Assembly (NCBI GenBank): GCA_963710495.1
Contig: CAVQAI010000011.1
Span: 1 to 64,000 of the forward strand
Origin: Bog-756 sp963710495
Lineage (GTDB): Bacteria > Actinomycetota > Acidimicrobiia > Acidimicrobiales > RAAP-2
Direction: 5' to 3'
DNA length: 64,000 nucleotides
The translations under genes and the position numbers were made by a program. Below the pieces are notes generated by a model, which searched no databases, was not told the origin of the DNA, and was given only the letters and a program-made list of their open reading frames with translations. Within the stretch, counting starts at the first letter, position 1; each line of letters starts with the position of its first letter. Positions 34,693-43,378 of this stretch are shown piece by piece.

Positions 34693-35310
34693 ATGTCCAG
34701 TCGTCCAGGCCGGACGGTTGAGTTCGACTCCGCCTACGAGGGCACGCCCCCCTGGGACATCGGGCATGCACAGCCAGCGTTTTTGGCCCTGGCCGAGTCC
34801 GGGGCTCTGGTCGGCCGTGTCCTGGACGTTGGATGCGGAACAGGCGAACACGCCTTGATGGCCGCCGGGGTCGGCCTTGATGCCACCGGGATCGACTCAT
34901 CACCGAAGGCGATCCTCCTGGCTGAGAAGAAGGCCCGAGAGCGACGGCTTGGTCCCCGTTTCTTCGTGGCCGATGCCTTGGAGCTGGAATCGCTTGGCGT
35001 GCAGTACGACACCGTGTTGGACTGTGGCTTGTTCCACGTATTCGATGATCGCGATCGGGCGAGCTTTGTCAGGAGCCTCCACACGGCCGTCGTTCCCGGG
35101 GGTCGCTATTTCCTGCTGTGCTTCAGCGACCAACAGCCAGGCGACTGGGGCCCGCGGCGAGTGAGTAAGGCCGAGATTTCGTCGAGCTTCGCCGATGGGT
35201 GGCGGATCGAGTCGATCGAGACGTCCCAGATCGAAATCACCATCGACCCCGAGGGAGCGCGCGCTTGGCTGGCTGTCATCGCGTCTGTTCGGGCTGAGGC
35301 GTTTCAATGA
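34693..35310 (+). CDS. class I SAM-dependent methyltransferase
   Basis: 205 residues; GTGGAGGCGCA before ATG fixes the start, although the frame extends 594 bases upstream. EFDSAYEGTPPWDIGHAQPAFL is the common N-terminus of this actinobacterial thiopurine-like/Methyltransf_25 group. Motif I RVLDVGCGTGEHALMAAGVG, then TGIDSSPKAI, DTVLDCGLFHVFDD and PGGRYFLLCFSD. Small-molecule methylation is likely; substrate unknown. Confidence 0.92.
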   Translation: MSSRPGRTVEFDSAYEGTPPWDIGHAQPAFLALAESGALVGRVLDVGCGTGEHALMAAGVGLDATGIDSSPKAILLAEKKARERRLGPRFFVADALELESLGVQYDTVLDCGLFHVFDDRDRASFVRSLHTAVVPGGRYFLLCFSDQQPGDWGPRRVSKAEISSSFADGWRIESIETSQIEITIDPEGARAWLAVIASVRAEAFQ

Positions 35311-35697
35311 CGTTCTGGCCGGTGGACCGCTCGGCTCGAGCGCTATGACGTTTGGTGATGTGGGGCGCGCCGCCGCCAGCGAAATCAGATGGCGGGCGGT
35401 GGCCTTGGCGACGATCGGTATCAGCCAGTGAAAAGCTCACCGAAAAGGGCCACTGACGGGATATTCCGTGGCAAAGGGGATTCGCTGGTCAGAGAAGTAG
35501 GGGCCGATCTCATCAAGAGGTAGACGAGCTGAGGTGGGCACGGCCCCACAATGCCTTGGCTCGCAACGCGCCCTCAAAGATGTATCGAGCGACTCCTTTG
35601 AACCCCGGAGGGCGATGCACCCGTCATGGGTGTGCGGAGCGCCTGCCCGTGCTCGCGGGAGTTGTTCGTCCCCGATCCTGTGTGCCCATCACCTGAC
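35311..35697. other. intergenic, no gene seen
   Basis: 387 bases between the methyltransferase and the convergent anti-sigma gene. Only short frames without ribosome sites occur, for example 44 codons ending DSLVREVGADLIKR; not accepted as a gene. Confidence 0.35.
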
Positions 35698-35952
35698 TCA
35701 CTCGGAGCGCCAGCGCCGATAGAGGTCGGAGAGGTCGCGCATCGCTTCGTCACTCAAGCTCTCTGGCTCAATCGTCCCAGCCAACCTGATGGTGATCCTG
35801 ATTTGCTCCAAGTAGGCAGAGCAGTTGGGGCACGCCTGAAGGTGTCTTTCGAGGCGACGCCGCTCTCGGCGTGACAGTGCTCCTTCGAGGTAGTCGGTGA
35901 TGAGTTCGACCGCCTGTTGACACACGATGTCCTTTCGGCGCAGCGAGAGCAT
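35698..35952 (-). CDS. zinc-binding anti-sigma factor (zf-HC2)
   Basis: 84 residues. VCQQAVELITDYLEGALSRRERRRLERHLQACPNCSAYLEQI has the H...CxxC zinc site preceded by an upstream Cys, the standard ZAS domain of ECF anti-sigma factors. No transmembrane helix, so cytosolic. Its ATG overlaps the stop of the sigma gene (ATGA), the usual sigma/anti-sigma coupling. The short helical tail replaces the sensor domain of longer relatives. Confidence 0.9.
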   Translation of the reverse strand: MLSLRRKDIVCQQAVELITDYLEGALSRRERRRLERHLQACPNCSAYLEQIRITIRLAGTIEPESLSDEAMRDLSDLYRRWRSE

Positions 35953-36543
35953 CAGTGGTCCTTCTTCATCTGAGGTTCGAGAATCTCCCGTAGACGGGAG
36001 CGGGCTCGGTGCAGCAAGATGCGTTGATTGCCGGCGCTAATCGCGAGCACGGCGCACACCTCATCGGTAGAGAGACCTTCAACGTCCCGCAGTATGACGA
36101 CTTGGCGCTGACGGGGCGGCAGATCGTCCAGGGCCGAGCTGAGAATCGGTGCCAAGAATGCGGCCTCTAGACGGTTGTCGCTCTCCTCGGTCCACTGTTC
36201 GAGGGGGTCAGCCCATTGGCCCTGGGGGGTCAAAGCGAACTGGATCAACCGCGTGCAGCACCTCAATCGGAACATTCTGCTCCTCACCGGAGCCGGCAGA
36301 GCGTGCTCGGTTGACGAGGATCCGGAAGAGCCACGTCTTGAACGATGAACGGCCTTCGAACCGGTCGACGCCGCGGACCACACCCATCCACGTGTCCTGG
36401 ACGGCCTCCTCGGCGACTGCCCGGTTGGGGACCAGCGAGCAGGCCAGCCGCAACATGGGCTGCTGGTAGCGCGCCACGACCGTCACGAACGCCTCCTCGT
36501 CCCCCCGGCACAACCGGCCCAGTAGCTCGGCATCACTCTCCAC
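35952..36543 (-). pseudogene. ECF RNA polymerase sigma factor, interrupted by an extra base in a six-G run
   Basis: GTG 36543 begins ESDAELLGRLCRGDEEAFVTVV with sigma-70 region 2 (NRAVAEEAVQDTWMGVVRGVDRFEGRSSFKTWLFRILVNRA). The frame fails at GGGGGG 36224-36229; with five G it reads FDPQGQWADP and continues to region 4 (LDDLPPRQRQVVILRDVEGLSTDEVCAVLAIS, QRILLHRARSRLRE). Corrected length is 196 residues, normal for an ECF factor. A sequencing or assembly error is likely, since the overlapping anti-sigma gene is intact. Autoregulation and control of the divergent secreted propeller gene are inferred from position. Confidence 0.82.
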
Positions 36544-36780
36544 GATTCGAAGCGTAAGACCTGACGTCCCCGTGGTGGCCGCGCCCGGTCGAGCCCTACG
36601 TCCCGCGCTCGAGGCAGCCTGATCACCTGCCGCCTGGCCATGGTTGTCAGTCTGCTGCAGTCAGAGGACCGTTACGCAGATACCAGCTGGGAGTGGATAT
36701 CTGGGCTTCGCGTAACGCTTGGCCTCGAACTCCGGACTGTGTTGGAGATCCTTGATCCTTCGATACAAAGGAGACACGTG

Positions 36781-37935
36781 ATGAGGAAATTGATACGCCT
36801 GGCCATCGGCGCGTCGGCTTTCCTGGGCCTTTCGGTCTGGGTAGCCCCGGTCGCTGCCGGAGCCGACGGCCTCCCTCAAGGGCCGCGTTTCGGAGAGGGA
36901 GCGGATCACGTGGTCTTCGTTCAGACTGACAACGCCGCGGGCAACCAAGTCGTTGCCTACGACCGAGCCGTCGACGGCCGCCTGAGTTTGGCCAATGCCT
37001 ACGGCACCGGAGGGCTGGGTGGGGCGCTGAACGGCTCGGTGGTCGACCACCTCGGGTCACAGGGTTCGCTCGCATACGACCAAAGCAACGCACTGCTCTA
37101 TGCCGTCAATGCCGGTAGCAACACCGTGTCGGTATTCTCAGCGAGGGGCGACCGGCTCACACTTCATCAAGTGGTCAGCTCAGGCGGGTCCTTCCCCGTG
37201 AGCGTGTCCGTACACGATCATCTCGTCTATGTGCTCAACGCTGAGGGTGGTGGAAACGTTCAAGGCTATGTTGCGCTCTTCGGTCTCCTCTTCCCACTTC
37301 CGGGATCGAACCGCCCCCTCGGCCTGGTGATCCCGTCGGACATGACACAGTTCACTCACACACCCGGACAGGTGGCTTTCTCTCCAGATGGTTCCAAGCT
37401 GGTCGTGACGACCAAAGCGAGCAGCAACGCCATCGACGTCTTTAATGTCGGGCTGTTTGGCTACCTGTCACGCACCCCAGTGGTGAACGCCGAGCCCGGT
37501 GCGGTCCCGTTCGCCGTCGCCTTCGACGAGGTCGGTCACCTGGTCGTCGGTGAAGCCGGGCCCAGTGCGTTGGCGACCTTCACCCTCAACCACGATGGCA
37601 CCCTCACCCAACTCGATTCGCTGGCCAGTGGCCAGCCGGGCTTGTGCTGGGTCGCTCCCGCGGGTGGCCCGTTCTTCACGGGCAATACCGCCAGTAACTC
37701 GACCAGTGGATACCAATCCGACGCCGGCGGCCACCTCACCCTGCTCGGTGCCACCCCCACCGACCCCGGAACCGTCGACGCCTCGGCCACTCCTAACGGC
37801 CAGTTCCTCTACGTCCAGACCGGGGGGAACGGGATTGTCGACGAGTTCCATGTGAACGGGAATGGCTCACTCGCCGAGATCGGATCCGTGAGCGTGGTGG
37901 GCGCGGCAGGCGGCGAGGGCATCATCGCGCTCTAG
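36781..37935 (+). CDS. secreted beta-propeller (lactonase/YncE-like)
   Basis: 384 residues; AAAGGAGACACGTG precedes ATG. Signal peptide 1-29 (LIRLAIGASAFLGLSVWVAPVAAG). Seven-bladed-propeller-type repeats: VVFVQTDNAAGNQVVAYDRAVDGRL, LLYAVNAGSNTVSVFSARGDRL, HTPGQVAFSPDGSKLVVTTKASSNAIDVFNV, FLYVQTGGNGIVDEFHVNGNGSL. The layout matches 6-phosphogluconolactonase-like/YncE proteins, but exported; lactonase activity is not shown. Divergent from the ECF sigma gene with 237 bases between starts. Confidence 0.88.
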   Translation: MRKLIRLAIGASAFLGLSVWVAPVAAGADGLPQGPRFGEGADHVVFVQTDNAAGNQVVAYDRAVDGRLSLANAYGTGGLGGALNGSVVDHLGSQGSLAYDQSNALLYAVNAGSNTVSVFSARGDRLTLHQVVSSGGSFPVSVSVHDHLVYVLNAEGGGNVQGYVALFGLLFPLPGSNRPLGLVIPSDMTQFTHTPGQVAFSPDGSKLVVTTKASSNAIDVFNVGLFGYLSRTPVVNAEPGAVPFAVAFDEVGHLVVGEAGPSALATFTLNHDGTLTQLDSLASGQPGLCWVAPAGGPFFTGNTASNSTSGYQSDAGGHLTLLGATPTDPGTVDASATPNGQFLYVQTGGNGIVDEFHVNGNGSLAEIGSVSVVGAAGGEGIIAL

Positions 37936-38186
37936 ACCGTCCCACGTGAGCCGGTACCCTCGGAATGTTGATGGGTGCCGCCGCGTACGCCCCGATCCGG
38001 ATCGGATGTCGCCCGAGAGCGGGGTCTCCGCAATTGTGGACCCACTAGGTTCGGTACTCCGGGTTCAGCTCGGGCGGCCGTCCAGCGACGGGCGCAGCAG
38101 CCCCAAGGGCGACAGGTAGAAACCTGTGCCGGGAGCTGGCGCGGAAGCTCCTCCTGGGATCGAGTCGACCCGGCGCCCATCCCTCG

Positions 38187-39569
38187 TCAGACCGACTTGA
38201 AAGTCCCGCTGAACGTTACGCCTTGAACCACCATCTGGAACTGGTCGGCTGCCGCTACCTGGGTGTAGCTCATCGAGATGTACGAACTGCCGAGCTGGAA
38301 CTCGATCGTGGTTGCCTTCCACTTGGTGATGATGAACCCGATGCAGTCGCCACCGGTGCCCGCTCCCCATCCGGCCGTCATGTCGGTGAAGAACAGCGTC
38401 TGACCGGTATTGCCGAAGTTCTGCCCGGTGCCGCCGCAGGACGAAGGCATACCGGCAGGCGGAACCGAACCGAATCCGGTGCCCTTCACGATGATGGTCG
38501 GGTTGGATGCCGGTCCAGTCGCTTTCACAGACGTGATCGTCGGTGCGGTCTGATCAAGCAGGTTGCTCACCACAACGCCATTGGGACCCGGCTCGGCACC
38601 TGCCCCGAGGCAGTTGGTTGTCGTTACGCAGACTGCTCCGTTGAGGAATGACGTGCCACTGATCGACTGCGGACTTCCGGGCGCGCCGCCGACGATCGGC
38701 ACGATGAGCCCCGTCGGCGTACTGTCCTCACCCACCGCTTCACAGCCGGAGGACCGGCACTCGACGCCGAAGAAGTTGGCCACACCGCTCACCGGAGTGG
38801 TCGACGTGGGCGATCCATTGGCGATCGCAACCACGTCGTTGTTGCCAACGGCGTAGCAGGCGGTCGAGGACTGACAGGCCACCTGGTCCAATCCACCGAC
38901 CCCACCGACTTCTTGAGGCGTCCCGGGCACTCCCTTGACAATTGGCACGACGACGGCACCGTGCGAGTCCAACCCCACGGCCACACAGTCCTTCGACGAG
39001 TGACAGGCCACGCCCAGCAGGTATTGGACGGCGGGCACGAACGTGGTCGGTCCTGGTACGCCATTGGTGATCGTGACCACGGCACCGGCGCGAGCGCTGG
39101 TCGCCGAGTCATAGCCGTCACCAACCGCAACACAGGTTGGAGCTCCGTGGCAGGAGATGCTGTAGAGGTCAGTGCCTGGCGTGGAGACCGCCGTTCCCAC
39201 GGTGTCGGATGTGATCGGTACGAGGAACCCGCCGGCGGAGGTTGGGGGGCTGTTCGGGGCATCCGCAGTCCCTGCCGCGTAACACAGGTTCGACGACGGG
39301 CACGCCACCGAGTAGATGGCGTAACTACCCGGGATGTCCGTGGGCGTCCCTGGGGTTCCGTTGCTCACCTGCATCACGAGCCCGCCGCTCGAATCGTCTC
39401 CGGCCGCCCAACAGTCGGTGTGCGAACTGCAGGAGATCCCGTTGAAGGCGAGGGTGCTGCTTACCGGATTCACGTTGGGGGTCGCTCCGGCCATCGTGCT
39501 GAACGCGCCCATCCCGAGCACACTCACCAACGCAACCAACAGGAATCGACCGCATTGCCTTGCTCTCAT
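38187..39569 (-). CDS. secreted VSC-repeat protein with C-terminal IPT-like domain
   Basis: 460 residues; GAGGAGGGGACG before ATG. Signal peptide 1-29 ends MAGA. About seven repeats of roughly 45 residues hold one or two Cys each (GISCSSHTDCWAAG, VACPSSNLCYAAG, ISCHGAPTCVAVG, VACHSSKDCVAVG, VACQSSTACYAVG), a paired-Cys pattern related to 1969-3561. The C-terminus, PTITSVKATGPASNPTIIVKGTGFGSVP, is IPT/TIG-like, followed by a beta domain with two Cys. Probably an exported disulfide-stabilised propeller. Confidence 0.85.
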   Translation of the reverse strand: MRARQCGRFLLVALVSVLGMGAFSTMAGATPNVNPVSSTLAFNGISCSSHTDCWAAGDDSSGGLVMQVSNGTPGTPTDIPGSYAIYSVACPSSNLCYAAGTADAPNSPPTSAGGFLVPITSDTVGTAVSTPGTDLYSISCHGAPTCVAVGDGYDSATSARAGAVVTITNGVPGPTTFVPAVQYLLGVACHSSKDCVAVGLDSHGAVVVPIVKGVPGTPQEVGGVGGLDQVACQSSTACYAVGNNDVVAIANGSPTSTTPVSGVANFFGVECRSSGCEAVGEDSTPTGLIVPIVGGAPGSPQSISGTSFLNGAVCVTTTNCLGAGAEPGPNGVVVSNLLDQTAPTITSVKATGPASNPTIIVKGTGFGSVPPAGMPSSCGGTGQNFGNTGQTLFFTDMTAGWGAGTGGDCIGFIITKWKATTIEFQLGSSYISMSYTQVAAADQFQMVVQGVTFSGTFKSV

Positions 39570-39969
39570 CGTCCCCTCCTCACGCTTTGGGTCAAAGACA
39601 TCCGTCGGGTTGGGGGATGAGAGTGCCCGCATGAATCACCGCCACCGCCACCGCCACCGCCGTAAGAGGAGGATGGTAGTCACCGTCGCCGCAGTCGGCC
39701 AATTCAAATGTGCGTCGATGTGATTCCCAGGCGAGTGCAGGTCACGGAGCAGCCTCTGCGCTCTTTGGTGTCATTGTCGACTACTCGGCGTGCTCGTTGC
39801 AGGCGTCGACAATCCCAGCTTCCCTTCCATTCCGACCCAGGTTCCGACCCTCATATCTGCAACCGTTACAACTGTGTTGCAGAGCGGTGGGCCGCGCACC
39901 ATCGCATCGCGGCTCTCAGTAATCTCAAAGTGCCAAAGGGGGAGCATCTGAGAACGAGGAGGAAACGGG
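39570..39969. other. intergenic with CCGCCA microrepeat
   Basis: 400 bases with no intact gene. CACCGC/CCGCCA units repeat four times around 39639-39662. On the minus strand near 39781-39890 a frame lacking a start ends IVDACNEHAE, resembling the VDACDEH end of the small protein at 18.2 kb; possibly a decayed relative. Confidence 0.4.
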
Positions 39970-40149
39970 ATGCCTGCCATCCGAAATGAGCAACGCCTCG
40001 TCAATCCCGGCCCATGCCCGAGGTGCGGAAAGACGGAGTTCCACTTGATCCACCAAGACGGAACGGCGCTTCCGCAACGGCTGACTTACGCCTGCTGCGA
40101 CAGCTGCGGTGAGATGTGGCTCTACGTCGAGGCTGCGGAGTCGGCCTAG
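39970..40149 (+). CDS. small zinc-ribbon protein
   Basis: 59 residues from ATG with GAGGAGGAAACGGG upstream. GPCPRCGKTEFHLIHQDGTAL, then YACCDSCGEMWLYVEAAES: two CxxC pairs (about 16-19 and 45-48) about 28 residues apart form a zinc ribbon ending in the GE.W motif of IS-like and RNA-polymerase-type ribbons. Probably monocistronic. Missed by length filters. Confidence 0.75.
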   Translation: MPAIRNEQRLVNPGPCPRCGKTEFHLIHQDGTALPQRLTYACCDSCGEMWLYVEAAESA

Positions 40150-40324
40150 CTCACCAGCCATACGGTTGCGTCACTCGCGCTGACCGATGTCAGCTCTGGA
40201 CCTACTCGGGACACGACGCAAATCCGTAGTGACTTGGGAATCCGGCGCTTTTGAATCGGCCACCGAAGGTCCGCCGGTGCCTTCCTCCGGAGACAATACA
40301 TCGCCGCGAACTAAACTCACGTCG

Positions 40325-40666
40325 ATGCAACACCTCATGCTCATGTGGGCTGATGCCGACGCCGCCAGCGGCGGGGAGGCGGACTTCCAAGCCTGGGCCG
40401 ACTTCGATGAGCAGGTCAGGGGTGCCGGTGCGTTCGTTGCCAACGGCGCGTTAAAACCCGCCGCGACGGAAGCACGTCTCGTGCGTACCGCGATTCCCGA
40501 TCATCCCATGGAGGACGCGGTCGAGCGGAAACCGTTTGTATCCGGCGAACGTCAGATTCAAGCCTGCAACATCATGGAGTGCGACGACATCAACGCGGCT
40601 GTCGCGTGGGCAAATCGATTGCCGACATACGGCTCGGTCGAGGTACGCGAACTCATCCAGTATTGA
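40325..40666 (+). CDS. YCII-related (DGPF) protein
   Basis: 113 residues; MQHLMLMWADADAASGGEADFQAWADFDEQVRGAGAFVANGAL is the usual YCII/DGPF start, followed by a glycine-rich DAVERKPFVSGERQIQACNIMECDDINAAVAWANRLPTY with the ferredoxin-like fold. In actinobacteria such genes often accompany ECF41 sigma factors; none is adjacent here. The ribosome site is weak, and longer in-frame starts lie upstream. Confidence 0.85.
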   Translation: MQHLMLMWADADAASGGEADFQAWADFDEQVRGAGAFVANGALKPAATEARLVRTAIPDHPMEDAVERKPFVSGERQIQACNIMECDDINAAVAWANRLPTYGSVEVRELIQY

Positions 40667-40864
40667 CCGCGATCGCTCGCCACGCCGCTCCCCGGAATCG
40701 TCGGCACGTGGGCGGATGACGGCGACGGCGTCGGAGAAATGGGGCATCGGAGCTGGTAGCTAGCCGAACGCCCACGGATGGGATGGATCCTTTAGTGTTG
40801 TGACACGGCCGACGACACAATCGGTGGACGAACTCGGCGGCACGAAAAACCAAAGGAGCTCCAA

Positions 40865-41563
40865 ATGGCGGCAGTTGTGGATGGTCCCTCCCAAACACCC
40901 GGTCGATGGTCGAAGCTTGCGCCCTTATTCGCAGTCCTCTTCGTCGCGTTCGTGGTGGCCAGTGTTTTCACCACGAACCCGCCCAACTCCGACGCCTCGC
41001 CCGCCTCGATCCTCCACTACTACCGGACCCACAAAAATCAAGTCAGCATATCGGCGGTCCTGATCCCTCCGGCGGTCGTGTTCGGCCTCATCTGGTTCAG
41101 CTACTTCCGCACCTGGCTCCAGCGCCGAGACGTTGACCATCGGTGGGGAACCCTGACCTTGGCCGGGGGCATTCTGTTCGCAGTGACGGGTGGCGTCGCC
41201 GGTGGGGCTCTCGCCGCCCTGGGCGACTCCCCTGACCATCTGACTCTCTCCAGCGCCCAGACGCTCAACTATCTCCAGAACGACTTGCCGGCGATCCTGG
41301 GCTCGATGGCATTTGGCGTTATGGCAATAGCCGCCGGCATCGCCATGCTGAAAAGCGCCCTGCTGCCGAGATGGCTGGGCTGGGTCAGTCTCATTCTTGG
41401 GATTCTCGGCGTGGTCCCCGTCGGCGACTTCTTCGCACTACCGGCTATCGGCGTCTGGACGCTCATCGTCGCCGGCGTCGTCTATTTCCGCACAGACCCC
41501 GACGGGCCGCTCGTCGCCCAGAGGAGTGGCGACCGCACGCAAGCGATCGGATCTTCGACCTAG
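40865..41563 (+). CDS. six-helix membrane protein
   Basis: 232 residues with AAAGGAGCTCCAA before ATG. Hydrophobic segments at about 20-38, 62-80, 96-118, 145-165, 172-190 and 194-210. The extracytoplasmic loop NPPNSDASPASILHYYRTHKNQ and the motif FSYFRTWLQRRDVDHRWGTL suggest the DUF4386-like integral membrane group seen in actinobacteria, but the match is not certain. Monocistronic. Confidence 0.85.
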   Translation: MAAVVDGPSQTPGRWSKLAPLFAVLFVAFVVASVFTTNPPNSDASPASILHYYRTHKNQVSISAVLIPPAVVFGLIWFSYFRTWLQRRDVDHRWGTLTLAGGILFAVTGGVAGGALAALGDSPDHLTLSSAQTLNYLQNDLPAILGSMAFGVMAIAAGIAMLKSALLPRWLGWVSLILGILGVVPVGDFFALPAIGVWTLIVAGVVYFRTDPDGPLVAQRSGDRTQAIGSST

Positions 41564-41961
41564 CGCCGGGTTCGCAGCGAGGTCGCCAGCCCTCCCGGCA
41601 CCCGACTCCGGCATCGTACGAGCCGCGCCAGCGCTACGTTGCGCGCCAGTACCCCCGAGGGCCAGCGGCCGTCACTTCCCAGTTGCGACTACCCAACCCT
41701 TCACGGAGATGCCATGAGAGGCGGTATGGGAAGCGGGCTAGCTTGGGAAGCGAGACTGGAGCACACCTTCACCTCGCACCGTTGGGTGTCGGAGATACCC
41801 AGCGACGTGGCAATTCAAACGACCCGCACTCGTGCCGGGTCCGGAGGACGGGTGGTAGATGTCCGTGGCTCAGAGGGTCCCGGCCATTTGTGTGTTCACC
41901 CCGCCAAGGTGTGGGTATCCCTACGAGGACATCCTGACTACCTGACCGAAATGGGCCCGCC
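41564..41961. other. intergenic, no gene seen
   Basis: 398 bases. Frames on the plus strand are extensions or shadows without ribosome sites and with Arg/Pro/Ser-biased composition. Confidence 0.35.
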
Positions 41962-42264
41962 ATGGAACGCACCCCAAGGTTCGTCGCCGTCCTCGCCCTG
42001 TTGGTTCTCGCCGCAAGCGTCGGCTTCGTCGCCCTGGTGATGATGGGCCCGCGTGTCCCACCTGCGCCCTCCGCTTACCATCCTGGGCCGCCTGGCTCGT
42101 CTGCCACAACCACTACCTCTCCTCCGGCGGTCGTCCCTTCGGTGCCACCTACAACATCTTCCGATCCGACTACCGGCCTTCCGGTTCGCGCCCACGGCCA
42201 ACCGGGCTCCCGCAATGTACAGGGGGGCCCTCGCGACCGTGACACCCAGCCAGGGCACGGCTAG
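41962..42264 (+). CDS. possible small membrane-anchored Pro/Thr-rich protein
   Basis: 100 residues: one N-terminal hydrophobic helix (RFVAVLALLVLAASVGFVALVMMG) then a Pro/Ser/Thr-rich tail typical of short anchored actinobacterial proteins. No good ribosome site and no homology recognised, so it may be a chance frame. Confidence 0.35.
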   Translation: MERTPRFVAVLALLVLAASVGFVALVMMGPRVPPAPSAYHPGPPGSSATTTTSPPAVVPSVPPTTSSDPTTGLPVRAHGQPGSRNVQGGPRDRDTQPGHG

Positions 42265-42493
42265 TCATCGGATGACGGTCGTAGGGCAGCCTCCTCGGCG
42301 TGCTAGCCGCCCGGTCAACTTCCAGCGAATTGGCCGTGGACGAATGAGGCAGCGGACTGCGGCTCCCGGCTGTGGTTGGCGGAGCCGACGCGTTGTGGGG
42401 CCGGTCAAGAGACGCCGACCGATGAGAAAATGCCGCCCTGCAGGGTGTCTCTACGTGTAACCAGCTTGAATTTCGTGACCACAGGGGGTCCAA

Positions 42494-43093
42494 ATGTCTG
42501 CCTCAGTCCTCTACATGTCGATGTCGCTCGATGGGTACATTGCTGGCCCACACGATGAACCGGACAACCCCGGTGGCGACGACTTCATGCGGCTCCATCA
42601 GTGGTATGGGTTCGCTGCGGAACCCGGTCTGAACGGGGAGCCCATGGATTCGTCGGGAATGGCCAAGCACTTTCTAGACGAGATAAGAGCGACCGGCGCA
42701 GTCCTCTCGGGTCGCAACACTGTGGAACAGGCCGATCACTGGGGCGGGGATCACCACGAGGGGGTCCCGATCGTCGTGCCAAGTCACCGTCCGGCGGGAC
42801 CGACCGTCGCGCACTATCCGTTGGTGACGTATGTGAGGGACGGGATCGCCAGCGCGATGGCACAGGCGAAGGCCGCGGCGGGCAACCGCGACGTGCTGGT
42901 CCACGGCGCATATACGGCGCAGAGGGCGATCCAAGCGGGTGTGCTCGATGAGTTGCAGATTCACCAGATCCCGGTGTTGTTTGGTGATGGCCGTCGGCTG
43001 TTCGAGGTGTTACCGTCCCGCGTCGAGTTGGAGGTCGTGCAGGTGATTGACACACCCGAGGCCACCCACATCCGATATCGCGTCAGTCGCTGA
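42494..43093 (+). CDS. dihydrofolate reductase/RibD C-terminal family protein
   Basis: 199 residues; GGGGGTCCAA before ATG. SASVLYMSMSLDGYIAGPHDEPDNPGGDDFMRLHQW, then GAVLSGRNTVEQADHWGG, GNRDVLVHGAYTAQRAIQAGVLDELQIHQIPVLFGDGRRLF: the whole-length pattern of the actinobacterial RibD_C group (NADPH-binding DHFR-like fold). Members reduce unknown small molecules; a flavin-pathway role is not implied outside a rib operon. Monocistronic. Confidence 0.9.
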   Translation: MSASVLYMSMSLDGYIAGPHDEPDNPGGDDFMRLHQWYGFAAEPGLNGEPMDSSGMAKHFLDEIRATGAVLSGRNTVEQADHWGGDHHEGVPIVVPSHRPAGPTVAHYPLVTYVRDGIASAMAQAKAAAGNRDVLVHGAYTAQRAIQAGVLDELQIHQIPVLFGDGRRLFEVLPSRVELEVVQVIDTPEATHIRYRVSR

Positions 43094-43171
43094 GTCGGTC
43101 GGTACTGGTAGCTCAATCAGTTCGTTCTCGAGCATGTCGCGGTCGGAAGGGGACGACCGCGCGGTTTCGGC

Positions 43172-43196
43172 CCTCAGATGTCCTCGACATCTGAGG
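43172..43196. terminator. perfect 11-base-pair hairpin after the RibD-like gene
   Basis: CCTCAGATGTC-CTC-GACATCTGAGG, 79 bases past the stop at 43093. The loop is only three bases and there is no T-tract. It may be a terminator or a protein site. Confidence 0.5.
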
Positions 43197-43378
43197 CGAC
43201 GAGCCTTGAGTCTTCTCCGGCACGTTGGGCGGCCCGGTGGCGATATCGGCGGCGTGGCGCTCACCTCGGCGCAGTGCCGGGCGACCAGGATCCCAAGCTG
43301 ACTTGAGGCTCAGCACTAGCCTCGGACAGTGGAACCTGACTCATCGGATCGACTGCACCCGAAGGACGAGCACACGAC

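Noticed and set aside
39639..39662. CCGCCA tandem units considered as a CRISPR-like or iteron array
   Set aside because: Only about four 6-base units without spacers; a simple microrepeat.
39781..39905. Minus-strand frame ending IVDACNEHAE, similar to the small protein at 18.2 kb
   Set aside because: No start codon or ribosome site in frame and only short similarity; recorded as a possible decayed relative rather than a gene.
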